Origin: Alphaproteobacteria bacterium
GTDB taxonomy: Bacteria > Pseudomonadota > Alphaproteobacteria > Micropepsales > Micropepsaceae
NCBI GenBank assembly: GCA_947474565.1
Contig: CANJIS010000001.1
Span: 62,001 to 126,000 of the forward strand
DNA: 64,000 nucleotides
Direction: 5' to 3'
Of the stretch, positions 37,901-45,237 are shown piece by piece. The notes under the pieces were generated by a model. It was given only the letters and a program-made list of their open reading frames with translations. It was not told the DNA's origin and searched no databases. The number at the start of each line of letters is the position of its first letter. Positions within the stretch are counted from its first letter, which is position 1. Position numbers and translations under genes: made by a program.

Positions 37901-38472
37901 TTGAGGCCGGTCACTTCGTCCAGCAGCTTCAGGTTGGCATTGCGCACCGCAAAGCTTTTAAGCGTGGAGCTTTGCGAACTCTTGGCGGTGATCAGATCGC
38001 TGAGGCGTTCATAGACATCTTTGGCGCTGCCGCCTTCCGTGCCCAGACGGATGCCGCCGCTTTTCAGATGCACCAGCGTGAACGAGACGCCGACCAGTGT
38101 AATGCGCTGCACCGCGATCTTGCCTCGCAGGAACGGCCCGGCGGCCAGTTGAATGTCAGCCTTGGGCGCGGAGGCGACGATGCGGCCATCGCGGTCCAGA
38201 ATACGGGTGCCCAGCACCACCAGTTCGACCCGGTTCTGGTCCCGGTCCCATTCGATGGCGGCTTTGTCATAGGCCAGGGTGATGCCCGGCACGGCCTGGC
38301 TGATCGCCCCGGCCAGGGTGGTCTGCAGGGGGCCCAGCGACACCGGCCCGACCAGAAGCCGGACAAACGCCCCCACCGCAAAAAACACCACCGCCGCCAC
38401 GACCGCCCCCAGGCTAAGGGCGGCGTGGCTGATGTGGTGGCGCTTTACATAGGCGGAAAAGGGCAGTTTCAA
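34963..38472 (-). CDS. AsmA-like / DUF3971 (YhdP-type) inner-membrane protein
   Basis: This is a 1169-residue protein with one N-terminal membrane helix (LSLGAVVAAVVFFAVGAFVRLLV) and a very long periplasmic beta-rich region with repeated amphipathic strands. It includes a DUF3971-like part and an AsmA C-terminal-like part (ITDFTMLNQSFLSRLFSAGSLVGVGDLLGGSGISVDKLDVPF). An Ala/Pro-rich, probably disordered tail ends it. YhdP and other AsmA-like proteins are thought to bridge the periplasm and carry phospholipids to the outer membrane. This role is inferred from the family. It is transcribed alone, divergent from bcp. Confidence 0.85.
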   Translation of the reverse strand: MKLPFSAYVKRHHISHAALSLGAVVAAVVFFAVGAFVRLLVGPVSLGPLQTTLAGAISQAVPGITLAYDKAAIEWDRDQNRVELVVLGTRILDRDGRIVASAPKADIQLAAGPFLRGKIAVQRITLVGVSFTLVHLKSGGIRLGTEGGSAKDVYERLSDLITAKSSQSSTLKSFAVRNANLKLLDEVTGLNLTATRANLSITARPDASLATNFDSDVMVTGKPAHVKADLILPASDKDPITGTATVSHLDLPALSANADLFRPLHSLALATDLTTKFSIEPDGRITETDFDVKAQGDIPLSWLTTKALNVNELRLTGHYDGVTKHLSLNEAHLDAKQADIRFKGGADMVYANGELESVSADIATTRAVLNLAGMLPQPVTLQSAVFKAVYHAAENTFDIARAAVAAPQFNLELKGQVQLNAKPGQAPGLNVTGSIAQLPVLRLLQYWPLQVAPGAREWIAEDIFAGVMGPISFETHFAPGMLDMPVLPDDSLLLTFDMNGVEGNYLTGMTHLTNVSGNATLTGDTFTADFTGGRIGNLIVTRGHALIPTLHVHGTVSQFRGHIDGAMPDVMALIDQKPLQYPTRFGVDTKTTLGTAGIDLSLQVPILDHNADKIGILVKAHVNDFAVALGHLHLSNGDVDFTVDNNTLHQTGIAQLADTKLNVDWVEDLNSKLPITTHLNVKGQITEAARAALNVGLTTILTGPVPVQGTLTGSHGELRTADLQLDLTPAAILIPIVHLGKPAGQAASARVTINFGQGNNLQDETLRVTGPNLAANGTAYFDKTGALTQLNFPSVKMGTLNDLSFVLARNAQTGDTYTVRGRSMDGSLVGRNGDTKPGNPGVNASAPPPNETPAGPYRIDAKLERLAMRDNVFIAPFNLDLSGVGEKPGTLNLSGTLNRTGVTTTGAITGSITPTAQGRQFNLQAGDAGLLLRGMFAFESMRGGKMVLTASLPGRAIDPPAGPGQPDYAGNLDITDFTMLNQSFLSRLFSAGSLVGVGDLLGGSGISVDKLDVPFTSKNNVISVHDSIVSGPAVGGTAEGYIDRPKNQIALKGSMVPAYGLNSIISNVPLLGDLLASKKGEGIIGVTYSATGSADEPVISVNPLSALTPGILRRIFQGRMPDAANAPSNAPGANAPVTNAAGDTIPDAAPAPPPAAQSNAAPAAKPQAQ

Positions 38473-38561
38473 CGACTTTGTCCCAGCAAGCTTGGAACTT
38501 CTAGCCTATCTGTTGGGCCCAAAAAGGGGAGGAAGTCCAGCATCTTGTAAACTGCTCTGGC

Positions 38562-38590
38562 TTGATTTGGCTGCTTTAGACCCGCATAAA
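38562..38590 (+). promoter_or_regulatory. Possible promoter of bcp
   Basis: TTGATT and CATAAA are 17 bases apart, ending 19 bases before the bcp ATG. The -10 match is weak. The rest of the 137-base divergent gap should hold the promoter of the AsmA-like gene. Confidence 0.35.
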
Positions 38591-38609
38591 CTGTGTTAAG
38601 GGCTGAAGA

Positions 38610-39080
38610 ATGGGCACTATAGCGTTGGCTGCGGGCGATAAGGCCCCCAATTTCAAGCTGGAAAGCGACCTGGGCGTCCTGTCACGGACCGCCCTGTTGG
38701 GTAAGCCGTACGTCGTCTATTTTTACCCCAAGGACGACACCGCGGGCTGCACCAAGCAAGCCATCGACTTCACCGCGGCCGCCAAGAAATTCGAAAAGCT
38801 GGGCGTTTTCGTGATGGGCGTGTCCAAGGACAGCCTCGCATCCCATGAGAAATTCCGCGCCAAGCACAAGTTGAAGATCGCGCTGGGCTCAGACCCCGAC
38901 ATCAAGATGGCGAAAGGCTGGGACGTCTGGGGCGAGAAGACGCTCTATGGCCGCAAGTATAGGGGCATGGAGCGCGCCACGTTTCTGGTAAACGCCAAGG
39001 GCGTCATCGCCGAGGCCTGGCACAAGGTAAAAGTCCCCGGCCATGTCGAAGCGGTGCTGGAAAAGGCGAAAAACCTGTGA
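38610..39080 (+). CDS. bcp: Thioredoxin-dependent peroxiredoxin, Bcp/PrxQ type, single cysteine
   Basis: This 156-residue peroxiredoxin has peroxidatic Cys47 in YPKDDTAGCTKQ. In most Bcp proteins a resolving cysteine follows five residues later (GCTKEAC). Here that position (52) is isoleucine, and no other cysteine exists in the protein. It is thus a 1-Cys form that would need an outside thiol to be recycled. It removes H2O2 and organic peroxides in the cytoplasm. A single-gene unit, upstream of the M23 gene. Confidence 0.92.
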   Translation: MGTIALAAGDKAPNFKLESDLGVLSRTALLGKPYVVYFYPKDDTAGCTKQAIDFTAAAKKFEKLGVFVMGVSKDSLASHEKFRAKHKLKIALGSDPDIKMAKGWDVWGEKTLYGRKYRGMERATFLVNAKGVIAEAWHKVKVPGHVEAVLEKAKNL

Positions 39081-39195
39081 AAAAGCGCCCCTCCTCCAGC
39101 GTCTTTGGACCCCGGTTAACCTCACGCTCCTTTTTCTGGCAGCGCGGCTTGAACGGCAAGGACGGCAAGGTTGAAATGCCGCTTGGGGTGTGGGC

Positions 39196-40674
39196 ATGAC
39201 GCCTGACACGGTGAAGAAGACCTCATTGCTGGAACGCATCTGGGCCTGGCTGCATCGCACCTTCCCGGAACGGCAGATCTATATCCGCAGCGATGGCCGG
39301 GTGCAGTTCTTCACCTTCGGCCCATCGCTGCAGGCGACCCTGGCCGGGCTGGCGCTGATCTTCCTGGGCTGGATCGCGTTCGCCACCGTCAATGTGGTGT
39401 TCAAGGACCGCATCATCGCGGCCAAGGACAATCGCTTCCAGCAGATGCAGTCGGCTTACGAGAACCGCCTCGCCGACCTTCAGATTTCCTATGATGAACT
39501 GAATGGCGCGCTGGTCGGGGCCGAAGACAAATTCAAGGCCACCGCGGACGCCCTGACCGCCAAGCAGAACGCCATCAGCGGGTTCCTCAGCCGCAAGAAC
39601 CGTCTTGAGAACGCCATCACCGCGCGCACTGCCGGCGACACCGGCGGCGTGACCGTGGCGGGTGCCAGCCATCTGGTGCCGGCTGGGGCGGCGCGCGACA
39701 GCGGCATCGCTTCCGACAGTGTCGGTTTTGCCGGCGCGCCCATCGACACCGACATTGACGAGAATGCCGACAGCAGCCTGACGGTGATGCCCGATCCGCC
39801 AATGCCGCAGCCGCGCGTAAAGAAAACCTCCAGGGCCAACATTCTGAACTTCGACGGAATGTGGAAAGGCCTGAGTAAGCTTGCTTCGGCTTTGATGGAG
39901 CGCAGAGCCCCGTCCCTGGGCCAAATCCGCACGGCCTATGCGGAACATCCCTTGCTCAAATCTCTCGATAATCAGACCAGGCGTCTGGCGGCCTTGTCCG
40001 GCACCGAAGCGCAGTTGATGGCCCAGACGCAGCTCGTGCTGGACGGCGACGTCAATTTGCTGCGCGCCGCCGTAAAGCGCACCGGCATCAACCCCGATCA
40101 ATTCCTGCGCAAGGTGCAGGCGACCGAAGGCGTGGGCGGCCCGGAAATTCCGCTGGACCAGGTCCATGTCGCCGGCGTTGCCGATCCGAATTTCGACACG
40201 GCTTATTTGAAGGCCGTTGCGGTGCTGGCGCAGCTGGATACGCTTTCCTCCGAAATGGGACATATCCCCCTGGCCGTGCCGGTGACTGGCGCGCAGTTCG
40301 ACCGCTCCAGCGGTTTCGGGGCGCGCATTGACCCCTTCACCCGCCGCTATGCCTTCCATCCGGGCGTGGATTTCGCCGGTCCCTGGGGCGCGCCGGTGGC
40401 GTCGACCGCGCCGGGCACCATTGTTTTCGCTGGCAACCGGGACGGTTACGGCAACATGGTGGAAATCGATCACGGATTTGGCATACACACACGCTATGGT
40501 CATCTTTCCAAGATTACCGTGGCTGTAGGTTCCAAGGTGAACAAGGGTTCCATGGTGGGCAAAATGGGTTCCACCGGCCGCAGCACCGGCCCCCATGTTC
40601 ACTACGAAGTCTGGTATGATGATGTGGTTCGCAACCCGAGCAATTTCATAGAGGCAGGCCGTCATGTTCTCTAA
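39196..40674 (+). CDS. M23 (LytM-type) metallopeptidase, membrane-anchored
   Basis: This protein of about 492 residues has one N-terminal transmembrane helix (LQATLAGLALIFLGWIAFATVNVVF), a coiled-coil region, and a C-terminal LytM domain with the zinc residues in HPGVDFAGPWGAP and the HVHYEV end motif (GPHVHYEVWYDD). It should cut peptidoglycan cross-links or act as an amidase activator. The LytM His and Asp are present, so it looks active. The ATG at 39196 follows an in-frame GTG. It overlaps the bactofilin gene by 11 bases, a pairing linked to local wall shaping in other bacteria. Confidence 0.92.
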   Translation: MTPDTVKKTSLLERIWAWLHRTFPERQIYIRSDGRVQFFTFGPSLQATLAGLALIFLGWIAFATVNVVFKDRIIAAKDNRFQQMQSAYENRLADLQISYDELNGALVGAEDKFKATADALTAKQNAISGFLSRKNRLENAITARTAGDTGGVTVAGASHLVPAGAARDSGIASDSVGFAGAPIDTDIDENADSSLTVMPDPPMPQPRVKKTSRANILNFDGMWKGLSKLASALMERRAPSLGQIRTAYAEHPLLKSLDNQTRRLAALSGTEAQLMAQTQLVLDGDVNLLRAAVKRTGINPDQFLRKVQATEGVGGPEIPLDQVHVAGVADPNFDTAYLKAVAVLAQLDTLSSEMGHIPLAVPVTGAQFDRSSGFGARIDPFTRRYAFHPGVDFAGPWGAPVASTAPGTIVFAGNRDGYGNMVEIDHGFGIHTRYGHLSKITVAVGSKVNKGSMVGKMGSTGRSTGPHVHYEVWYDDVVRNPSNFIEAGRHVL

Positions 40675-41203
40675 AAAAGATCCTGTTTCCCCAGCTCCCA
40701 GCGTCAACACCATTCCGGCGGCACCGGCCAAGCGCAGCGCGCGCGGCACCGTGCCCTCCATCATCAGCGCCGACCTCACCGTCACCGGCACGCTGATCTC
40801 CACCGGCGACATCCAGATTGACGGCATTGTCGAAGGCGATGTCCGCAGCGTCGGCCTGGTGATCGGCGAGAAGGCCGAAATTCACGGCGAGATCATGGCC
40901 GAAGACCTGACCGTGCGCGGACGGGTGATGGGCCGCATCCGCGCCCGCAAGGTGCAGCTCTCCGCCACCAGCCATGTCGAAGGCGACATTCTGCATGAAG
41001 CCTTTGCGGTGGAAGCCGGCGCCTTCTTTGAAGGCAATTGCCGCCATTCCGACAATCCGCTGGGTGATGAAAGTCTTCACCTCGCCTCGCCGCCCGCCAA
41101 GCCATCCGCCCCGGGTCCGATGCAGACGGCGGTGCAGACTGCTTTCCGCGAAGTACAGACCGGCCTTGCCGGTTTGACGCCGGTTGGTCAGCCCGCCGAG
41201 TGA
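40664..41203 (+). CDS. Bactofilin
   Basis: This 179-residue protein has a disordered N terminus, the central bactofilin beta-helix (SIISADLTVTGTLISTGDIQIDGIVEGDV, GEIMAEDLTVRGRVMGRIRA), and a proline-rich C-terminal tail. Bactofilins form nucleotide-free filaments on the membrane and recruit wall enzymes, such as M23 peptidases in Helicobacter or PBPC in Caulobacter. The 11-base overlap with the M23 gene supports such a partnership here. Structured repeats follow the stop. Confidence 0.94.
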   Translation: MFSKKDPVSPAPSVNTIPAAPAKRSARGTVPSIISADLTVTGTLISTGDIQIDGIVEGDVRSVGLVIGEKAEIHGEIMAEDLTVRGRVMGRIRARKVQLSATSHVEGDILHEAFAVEAGAFFEGNCRHSDNPLGDESLHLASPPAKPSAPGPMQTAVQTAFREVQTGLAGLTPVGQPAE

Positions 41204-41209
41204 TGAGCG

Positions 41210-41275
41210 GTTCGCCGTTTTAGGCGAACGAAACGATCCGTCGCTAGCTGCAGCGTAGCGCGACGATCGTTTCGA
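41210..41275. repeat. Two hairpins after the bactofilin gene
   Basis: GTTCGCC-GTTTTA-GGCGAAC forms a perfect 7-base-pair hairpin. It is followed by an imperfect long stem in which CGAAACGATC pairs with GATCGTTTCG around a structured interior. The layout resembles the triple-hairpin family (7936, 20327, 50124) but lacks the GGTCCACTGGACC core, so it is at best a diverged relative. It may also terminate the operon. Confidence 0.55.
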
Positions 41276-41323
41276 GCGATGAACGCGCCGAGCTTAGGCG
41301 AGGCGCAGCGGACACAAACTCAC

Positions 41324-41382
41324 CACCTGGGTCCCCTTCCCTCCCATCACCGCTGCGCGGTTGATGGTCGCTGGGGATGACT
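41324..41382 (+). repeat. Intergenic repeat of the CCTGGGTCCCCTTCCCTC...GGGGATGAC family, copy a
   Basis: The element begins CCTGGGTCCCCTTCCCTC, contains a small GC-rich hairpin region (CCGCTGCGCGG), and ends GCTGGGGATGAC. Other copies are at 54275-54333 and 57414-57462, with an inverted copy at 57330-57390. It fills the gap up to the prfB stop codon. Confidence 0.7.
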
Positions 41383-41388
41383 GTTGCG

Positions 41389-42520
41389 TTAATCCAGGTC
41401 TTCGATCTTCTCTTTGGGTTTGCCGCCCACTTCCTGGGCCAGCGCGGCGGCCATGAAGGGATCCAGATCGCCGTCCAGCACGTCGGACGGAATGCGGCTT
41501 TCCACGCCGGTGCGCAGGTCTTTCACCAGTTGATAGGGCTGCAGCACATACGAGCGGATCTGGTGGCCCCAGCCGATCTCGGCCTTCTCGCCGACAAAGG
41601 CGCCGGTTTCATCCTTCTTCTTCTTGAGTTCAATCTCGTACAGCTTGGCCTTGAGCATGTCCCAGCAATTGGCGCGGTTCTGGTGCTGGCTGCGTTCGGT
41701 CTGGCAGGCCACCGCAATGCCGGTGGGAAGATGGGTGATGCGCACGGCGCTTTCGGTCTTGTTGACGTGCTGGCCGCCGGCGCCGCTGGCGCGATAGACG
41801 TCGATTCGGACATCTTTTTCCGCGACATCGATTTCGATGGTCTGGTCGATCACCGGATAAACCGTGACCGATGAAAAAGAGGTGTGGCGACGGGCGTTGG
41901 AATCGAACGGCGAGATGCGCACCAGCCGGTGCACGCCCTGCTCGGTCTTCAGCCAGCCATAGGCATTGTCGCCATTGACCCGGATGGTGGCGGATTTCAG
42001 CCCGGCGGACTCGCCTTCGCTTTCCTCGATCAGCTGCAATTTATAGTCATGCTGCTCGGCCCAGCGCATGTACATGCGGAACAGCATCGAAGCCCAATCC
42101 TGGCTTTCGGTGCCGCCGGCCCCGGCATGGATTTCCAGATAGGCGTCGTTGCCATCGGCTTCGCCCGACAGCATGGATTGCAGCCGCTGTTTTTCGGCGC
42201 GGGCGGCAATGGCGGCGATCTGTTTTTCGGTGTCGGCCACCATGGCGGCATCGCCTTCGGCTTCGGCCATCTCGATCAGGCCGGTGGCGTCGGACAATTC
42301 ATTTTCCAGGGAGCGCACGGTGCCCAGCGCCGAATCCAGCTTCTGGCGCTCGCGCATCAATTTCTGCGCGTTCTGCGGATCGTTCCAGAGTGCGGCGTCT
42401 TCGGCCTTGGCGTTCAGTTCGTCGAGGCGGCGAACGGCTTTATCCCAGTCAAAGATGCCTCCTCAGCAGGGCGATGGCCTGCTCGATGTCGGCTGTCTGG
42501 CGTTGGATTTCAGGGCGCAT
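41389..42520 (-). CDS. prfB: Peptide chain release factor 2, with programmed +1 frameshift
   Basis: Translation starts at ATG 42520 and reads 23 codons to an in-frame TGA (42449-42451). The site AGG-AGG-CAT-CTT-TGA-C is the classic RF2 autoregulatory shift, with a Shine-Dalgarno-like AGGAGG three bases before CTT. Skipping the T at 42451 joins the first 23 codons to the remaining 353 residues, giving a protein of about 376. The body holds the stop-recognition SPF (VRISPFDSN) and the catalytic GGQ ([14 protein letters not shown]). RF2 reads UGA and UAA. Low RF2 favours the shift, so its own level is controlled. Confidence 0.96.
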
Positions 42521-42568
42521 GAGGCGGATATAAGGGCATCCAGCACGGACGTAAAGGATTGAACGTTA

Positions 42569-42670
42569 GGCGCGAGGAATTTTGCGGACTGAGAAGGAGC
42601 GAGGAGCGATGTGGGCGAATAGACCCATGAGCGACGAGCGACGCACTTCAGGTCGCAAAAGAACCGCGCC
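42569..42670 (+). repeat. About 101-base structured intergenic repeat, copy 2
   Basis: This is homologous to 32222-32322: the same GGCGCGAGGAATTTTGCGG start and CGCAAAAG..ACCGCGCC end. The inner stem is changed from ATGTG/CACAT to ATG(TG)GG/CCCAT. Its last base is the first base of the mrcA stop codon. It occupies most of the 149 bases between prfB and mrcA. Confidence 0.75.
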
Positions 42671-45228
42671 TAATAAAGGCCGCCGGTGCCCTCTCCAATA
42701 CCGCCAGAAGACGAACGGCCCGTGGGCGCCCCGGGCTGGGGCGCACCAGCCGAAACGGTAGCCGCACCCGGATCGACGCCGACATCAATCACACCGCCGA
42801 TGGGCGCATTATATTCGCCCGGCGCGGTGCCGGCCTTGAAGGCTTCCATGATGGCGCCGCGCGAACCGGGCGTCACCGGGTCGCCGGAATGGCCATCCAC
42901 CGCCACCAGTTCAATGCCCGGCGCGACGCGGAACGGCGTCGGCGGGGAATCCGCCAGCGCGTTCTTCATAAAGTCGCGGAAGATGGGCGCCGAAACCGTG
43001 GCGCCCTGTTCATCCTGACCGATATTGTCATGGCCCAGGGTGCGCGGATTGTCGAAGCCGACATACACACCGGCGGCCAGATCGGGCGAGAAGCCGATGA
43101 ACCAAACGCTTTGCGAATCCTGCGAGGTGCCGGTCTTGCCCGCCAGCGGCTTGCCCACCGCCGAGACGGAGCGGCCGGTGCCGTACAGCACCACGCCTTC
43201 CAGCATGGAAACCATCTGGTAGGCAGTGCGCGGGTCGAGCACCTGGGCGCGGGTATCGGCCAGGAGCGGCTCTTCCTGGTTATGCCAGGCGGCATCGTTG
43301 CAGCCATCGCAATCGCGCGCGTCATGGCGCCAGATGGTGCGGCCATTGCGATCCTGGATGCGGTCGATCAGCGAGGGCGTGATTTTCTTGCCGCCATTCA
43401 CGAATTCGGAATAGCCGGTGACGATGCGGATCAGCGTGGTTTCGCCGGAGCCGAGCGACATGGCCAGCATCGGCGAGAGCTTGTCATAGACGCCCATGCG
43501 GATCGGGATCGGCACCACCTTGTCCATGCCCAGCTGCGACGCAAGGCGCACGGTCATGACGTTGCGCGACAGCTCCAGGCCGCGGCGCAGCGTGGTGTCG
43601 CCCAGGAATTCCCCCTTTTCGAAATTATCAGGACGCCAGATACCCTGCCCCGGTCCCATATCCATCACAAACGGCGCATCCAGAACTTTGCTGGACGGCG
43701 TGTAGCCATTCTCAAGCGCGGCAGCATAGACGAACGGCTTGAAGGACGAGCCGGGCTGACGCTGCGCCTGCATGGCGCGATCAAATTGCGACGAGGCATA
43801 AGAGAAGCCACCCGACAGCGCCAAAACGCGGCCGGTATGCGGATCCATCGCCACAATGGCGCCGTTCACTTCTGGAATCTGGCGCAGCGCGAATTGACCG
43901 GGCTTGTTGCCCGCATCCTTGGGATTCATCGGTTCGGCAAAAACCACATCGCCCTGCTTGACGACTTTCTCGGGCCTGTCCGGCACCGGGCCCCAGGTCT
44001 GGTTCTTCAGTTCGGGCTTGGCCCATTTGTAACCGTCATACGGCATGGTGCCGGTCGAGCCGTCGGCGAAGCCCAACTGAATGTCCTTGCCCGTAAAGCC
44101 CAGCACCAGGGCCAGCTTCCAGCTTTCAATACCCGATTGCAGCTTGGCGTCGGAGGAAAGCTTGGTCAGCCCCGCCTTCCAGTCGCTGTTCACTTCGAGA
44201 TGGTTCTTGGCGCCGCGCCAGCCATGGCGGCGGTCATAGCGGACCAAGCCGCTGCGCAAGGCTTCCACGGCGTAATTCTGCAACCGCGTGTCGAGTGAGG
44301 CGCGTACTTGCAGGCCGCCGTCATACAGTGCCTGCGAACCATATTGCTTCTGCAACTGGCGGCGAACTTCTTCGACATAATAATCCACGTCGGCGGCCTG
44401 GCTGCCCAGCGCGCGCATTTGCGTCACCAGCGGCGCGGCCTTAGCGGCGGCGGCTTGTTCCCTGGTGATGTAGCCATTGTCTTCCATCTGGCCGATCACA
44501 TAGTTGCGGCGATCAACGGCGGCGTCGTGATAAAAGCGCGGATCGTAATTGGCCGGGCCCTTGGGCAGCGCCGCCAGGAAGGCGACTTCCGGGATATCCA
44601 GCTCGTCGAGAGACTTGCCGAAATAATTCAGCGCCGCAGCGGCGACGCCGTAGGAATGCTGGCCGAGATAAATCTCATTCAGATAAAGTTCGAGAACCTT
44701 GTCCTTCGGATAGGTCGCATCGATGCGGATGGCCAGAATGGCTTCGCGGATCTTGCGCGCCAGCTTGACATCGGAGTTCAACAGAAAATCGCGCGCCACC
44801 TGTTGCGTAATCGTGGAAGCGCCCTGGGGACGGTGACCTTCGATCACCAGGCCCACGTCTTTGATCGCGGCGCGCAGGATGCCGGACGGATCGACGCCAG
44901 GATGGGTATAGAAATTGCGGTCTTCGGCCGAGGTGAACGCTTCCGATACCAGCTTGGGAATGAAGCTGACGGGAATAAAGACGCGGGACTCGCTGGCATA
45001 CTCGCCGAGCACCGTGCCGTTACCGGCATAGACGCGGGTGGTGACCGGCGGGGTGTAATTCTGCAGCGCCTCAACCGAGGGCAGATCACGGGTGATGGTG
45101 TAGACATAAAAGCCTGCGGCCATCATGCCGATTACGGCCAGAGCGGCAGCGCCAAAACCGGCATAGACAAGAAGTTTGCGAAGCATGGCGGTCTTATAAT
45201 CCTTTTTCCGGCCAAAAAGAGGCACCAA
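42670..45228 (-). CDS. mrcA: Penicillin-binding protein 1A (bifunctional glycosyltransferase/transpeptidase)
   Basis: This 852-residue class A PBP has a membrane anchor (FGAAALAVIGMMAAGFYVYTI). The GT51 domain has catalytic Glu in TSAEDRNFYTHPGVD and GASTITQQVARDFLL. The transpeptidase carries SSFKPF (nucleophile Ser), the middle SxN region and KTGTSQDSQ. A Pro/Gly-rich tail ends it. It builds and cross-links glycan strands. It is downstream of the AMIN amidase gene with a 9-base gap, so synthesis and cleavage enzymes are cotranscribed. An alternative ATG 14 codons in is possible. Confidence 0.95.
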   Translation of the reverse strand: MVPLFGRKKDYKTAMLRKLLVYAGFGAAALAVIGMMAAGFYVYTITRDLPSVEALQNYTPPVTTRVYAGNGTVLGEYASESRVFIPVSFIPKLVSEAFTSAEDRNFYTHPGVDPSGILRAAIKDVGLVIEGHRPQGASTITQQVARDFLLNSDVKLARKIREAILAIRIDATYPKDKVLELYLNEIYLGQHSYGVAAAALNYFGKSLDELDIPEVAFLAALPKGPANYDPRFYHDAAVDRRNYVIGQMEDNGYITREQAAAAKAAPLVTQMRALGSQAADVDYYVEEVRRQLQKQYGSQALYDGGLQVRASLDTRLQNYAVEALRSGLVRYDRRHGWRGAKNHLEVNSDWKAGLTKLSSDAKLQSGIESWKLALVLGFTGKDIQLGFADGSTGTMPYDGYKWAKPELKNQTWGPVPDRPEKVVKQGDVVFAEPMNPKDAGNKPGQFALRQIPEVNGAIVAMDPHTGRVLALSGGFSYASSQFDRAMQAQRQPGSSFKPFVYAAALENGYTPSSKVLDAPFVMDMGPGQGIWRPDNFEKGEFLGDTTLRRGLELSRNVMTVRLASQLGMDKVVPIPIRMGVYDKLSPMLAMSLGSGETTLIRIVTGYSEFVNGGKKITPSLIDRIQDRNGRTIWRHDARDCDGCNDAAWHNQEEPLLADTRAQVLDPRTAYQMVSMLEGVVLYGTGRSVSAVGKPLAGKTGTSQDSQSVWFIGFSPDLAAGVYVGFDNPRTLGHDNIGQDEQGATVSAPIFRDFMKNALADSPPTPFRVAPGIELVAVDGHSGDPVTPGSRGAIMEAFKAGTAPGEYNAPIGGVIDVGVDPGAATVSAGAPQPGAPTGRSSSGGIGEGTGGLY

Positions 45229-45237
45229 AAGGTGACA

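Noticed and set aside
36259-38550. A very long stop-free plus-strand frame antisense to the AsmA-like gene
   Set aside because: It has no recognisable domain, its composition (His, Gln, Gly, Arg) is what GC-rich antisense codons give, and the minus-strand protein is well supported.
42449-42454. prfB as a broken gene because of an in-frame TGA after 23 codons
   Set aside because: The site is the classic programmed +1 frameshift with AGGAGG, CTT and TGAC in the right spacing, so the gene is intact.
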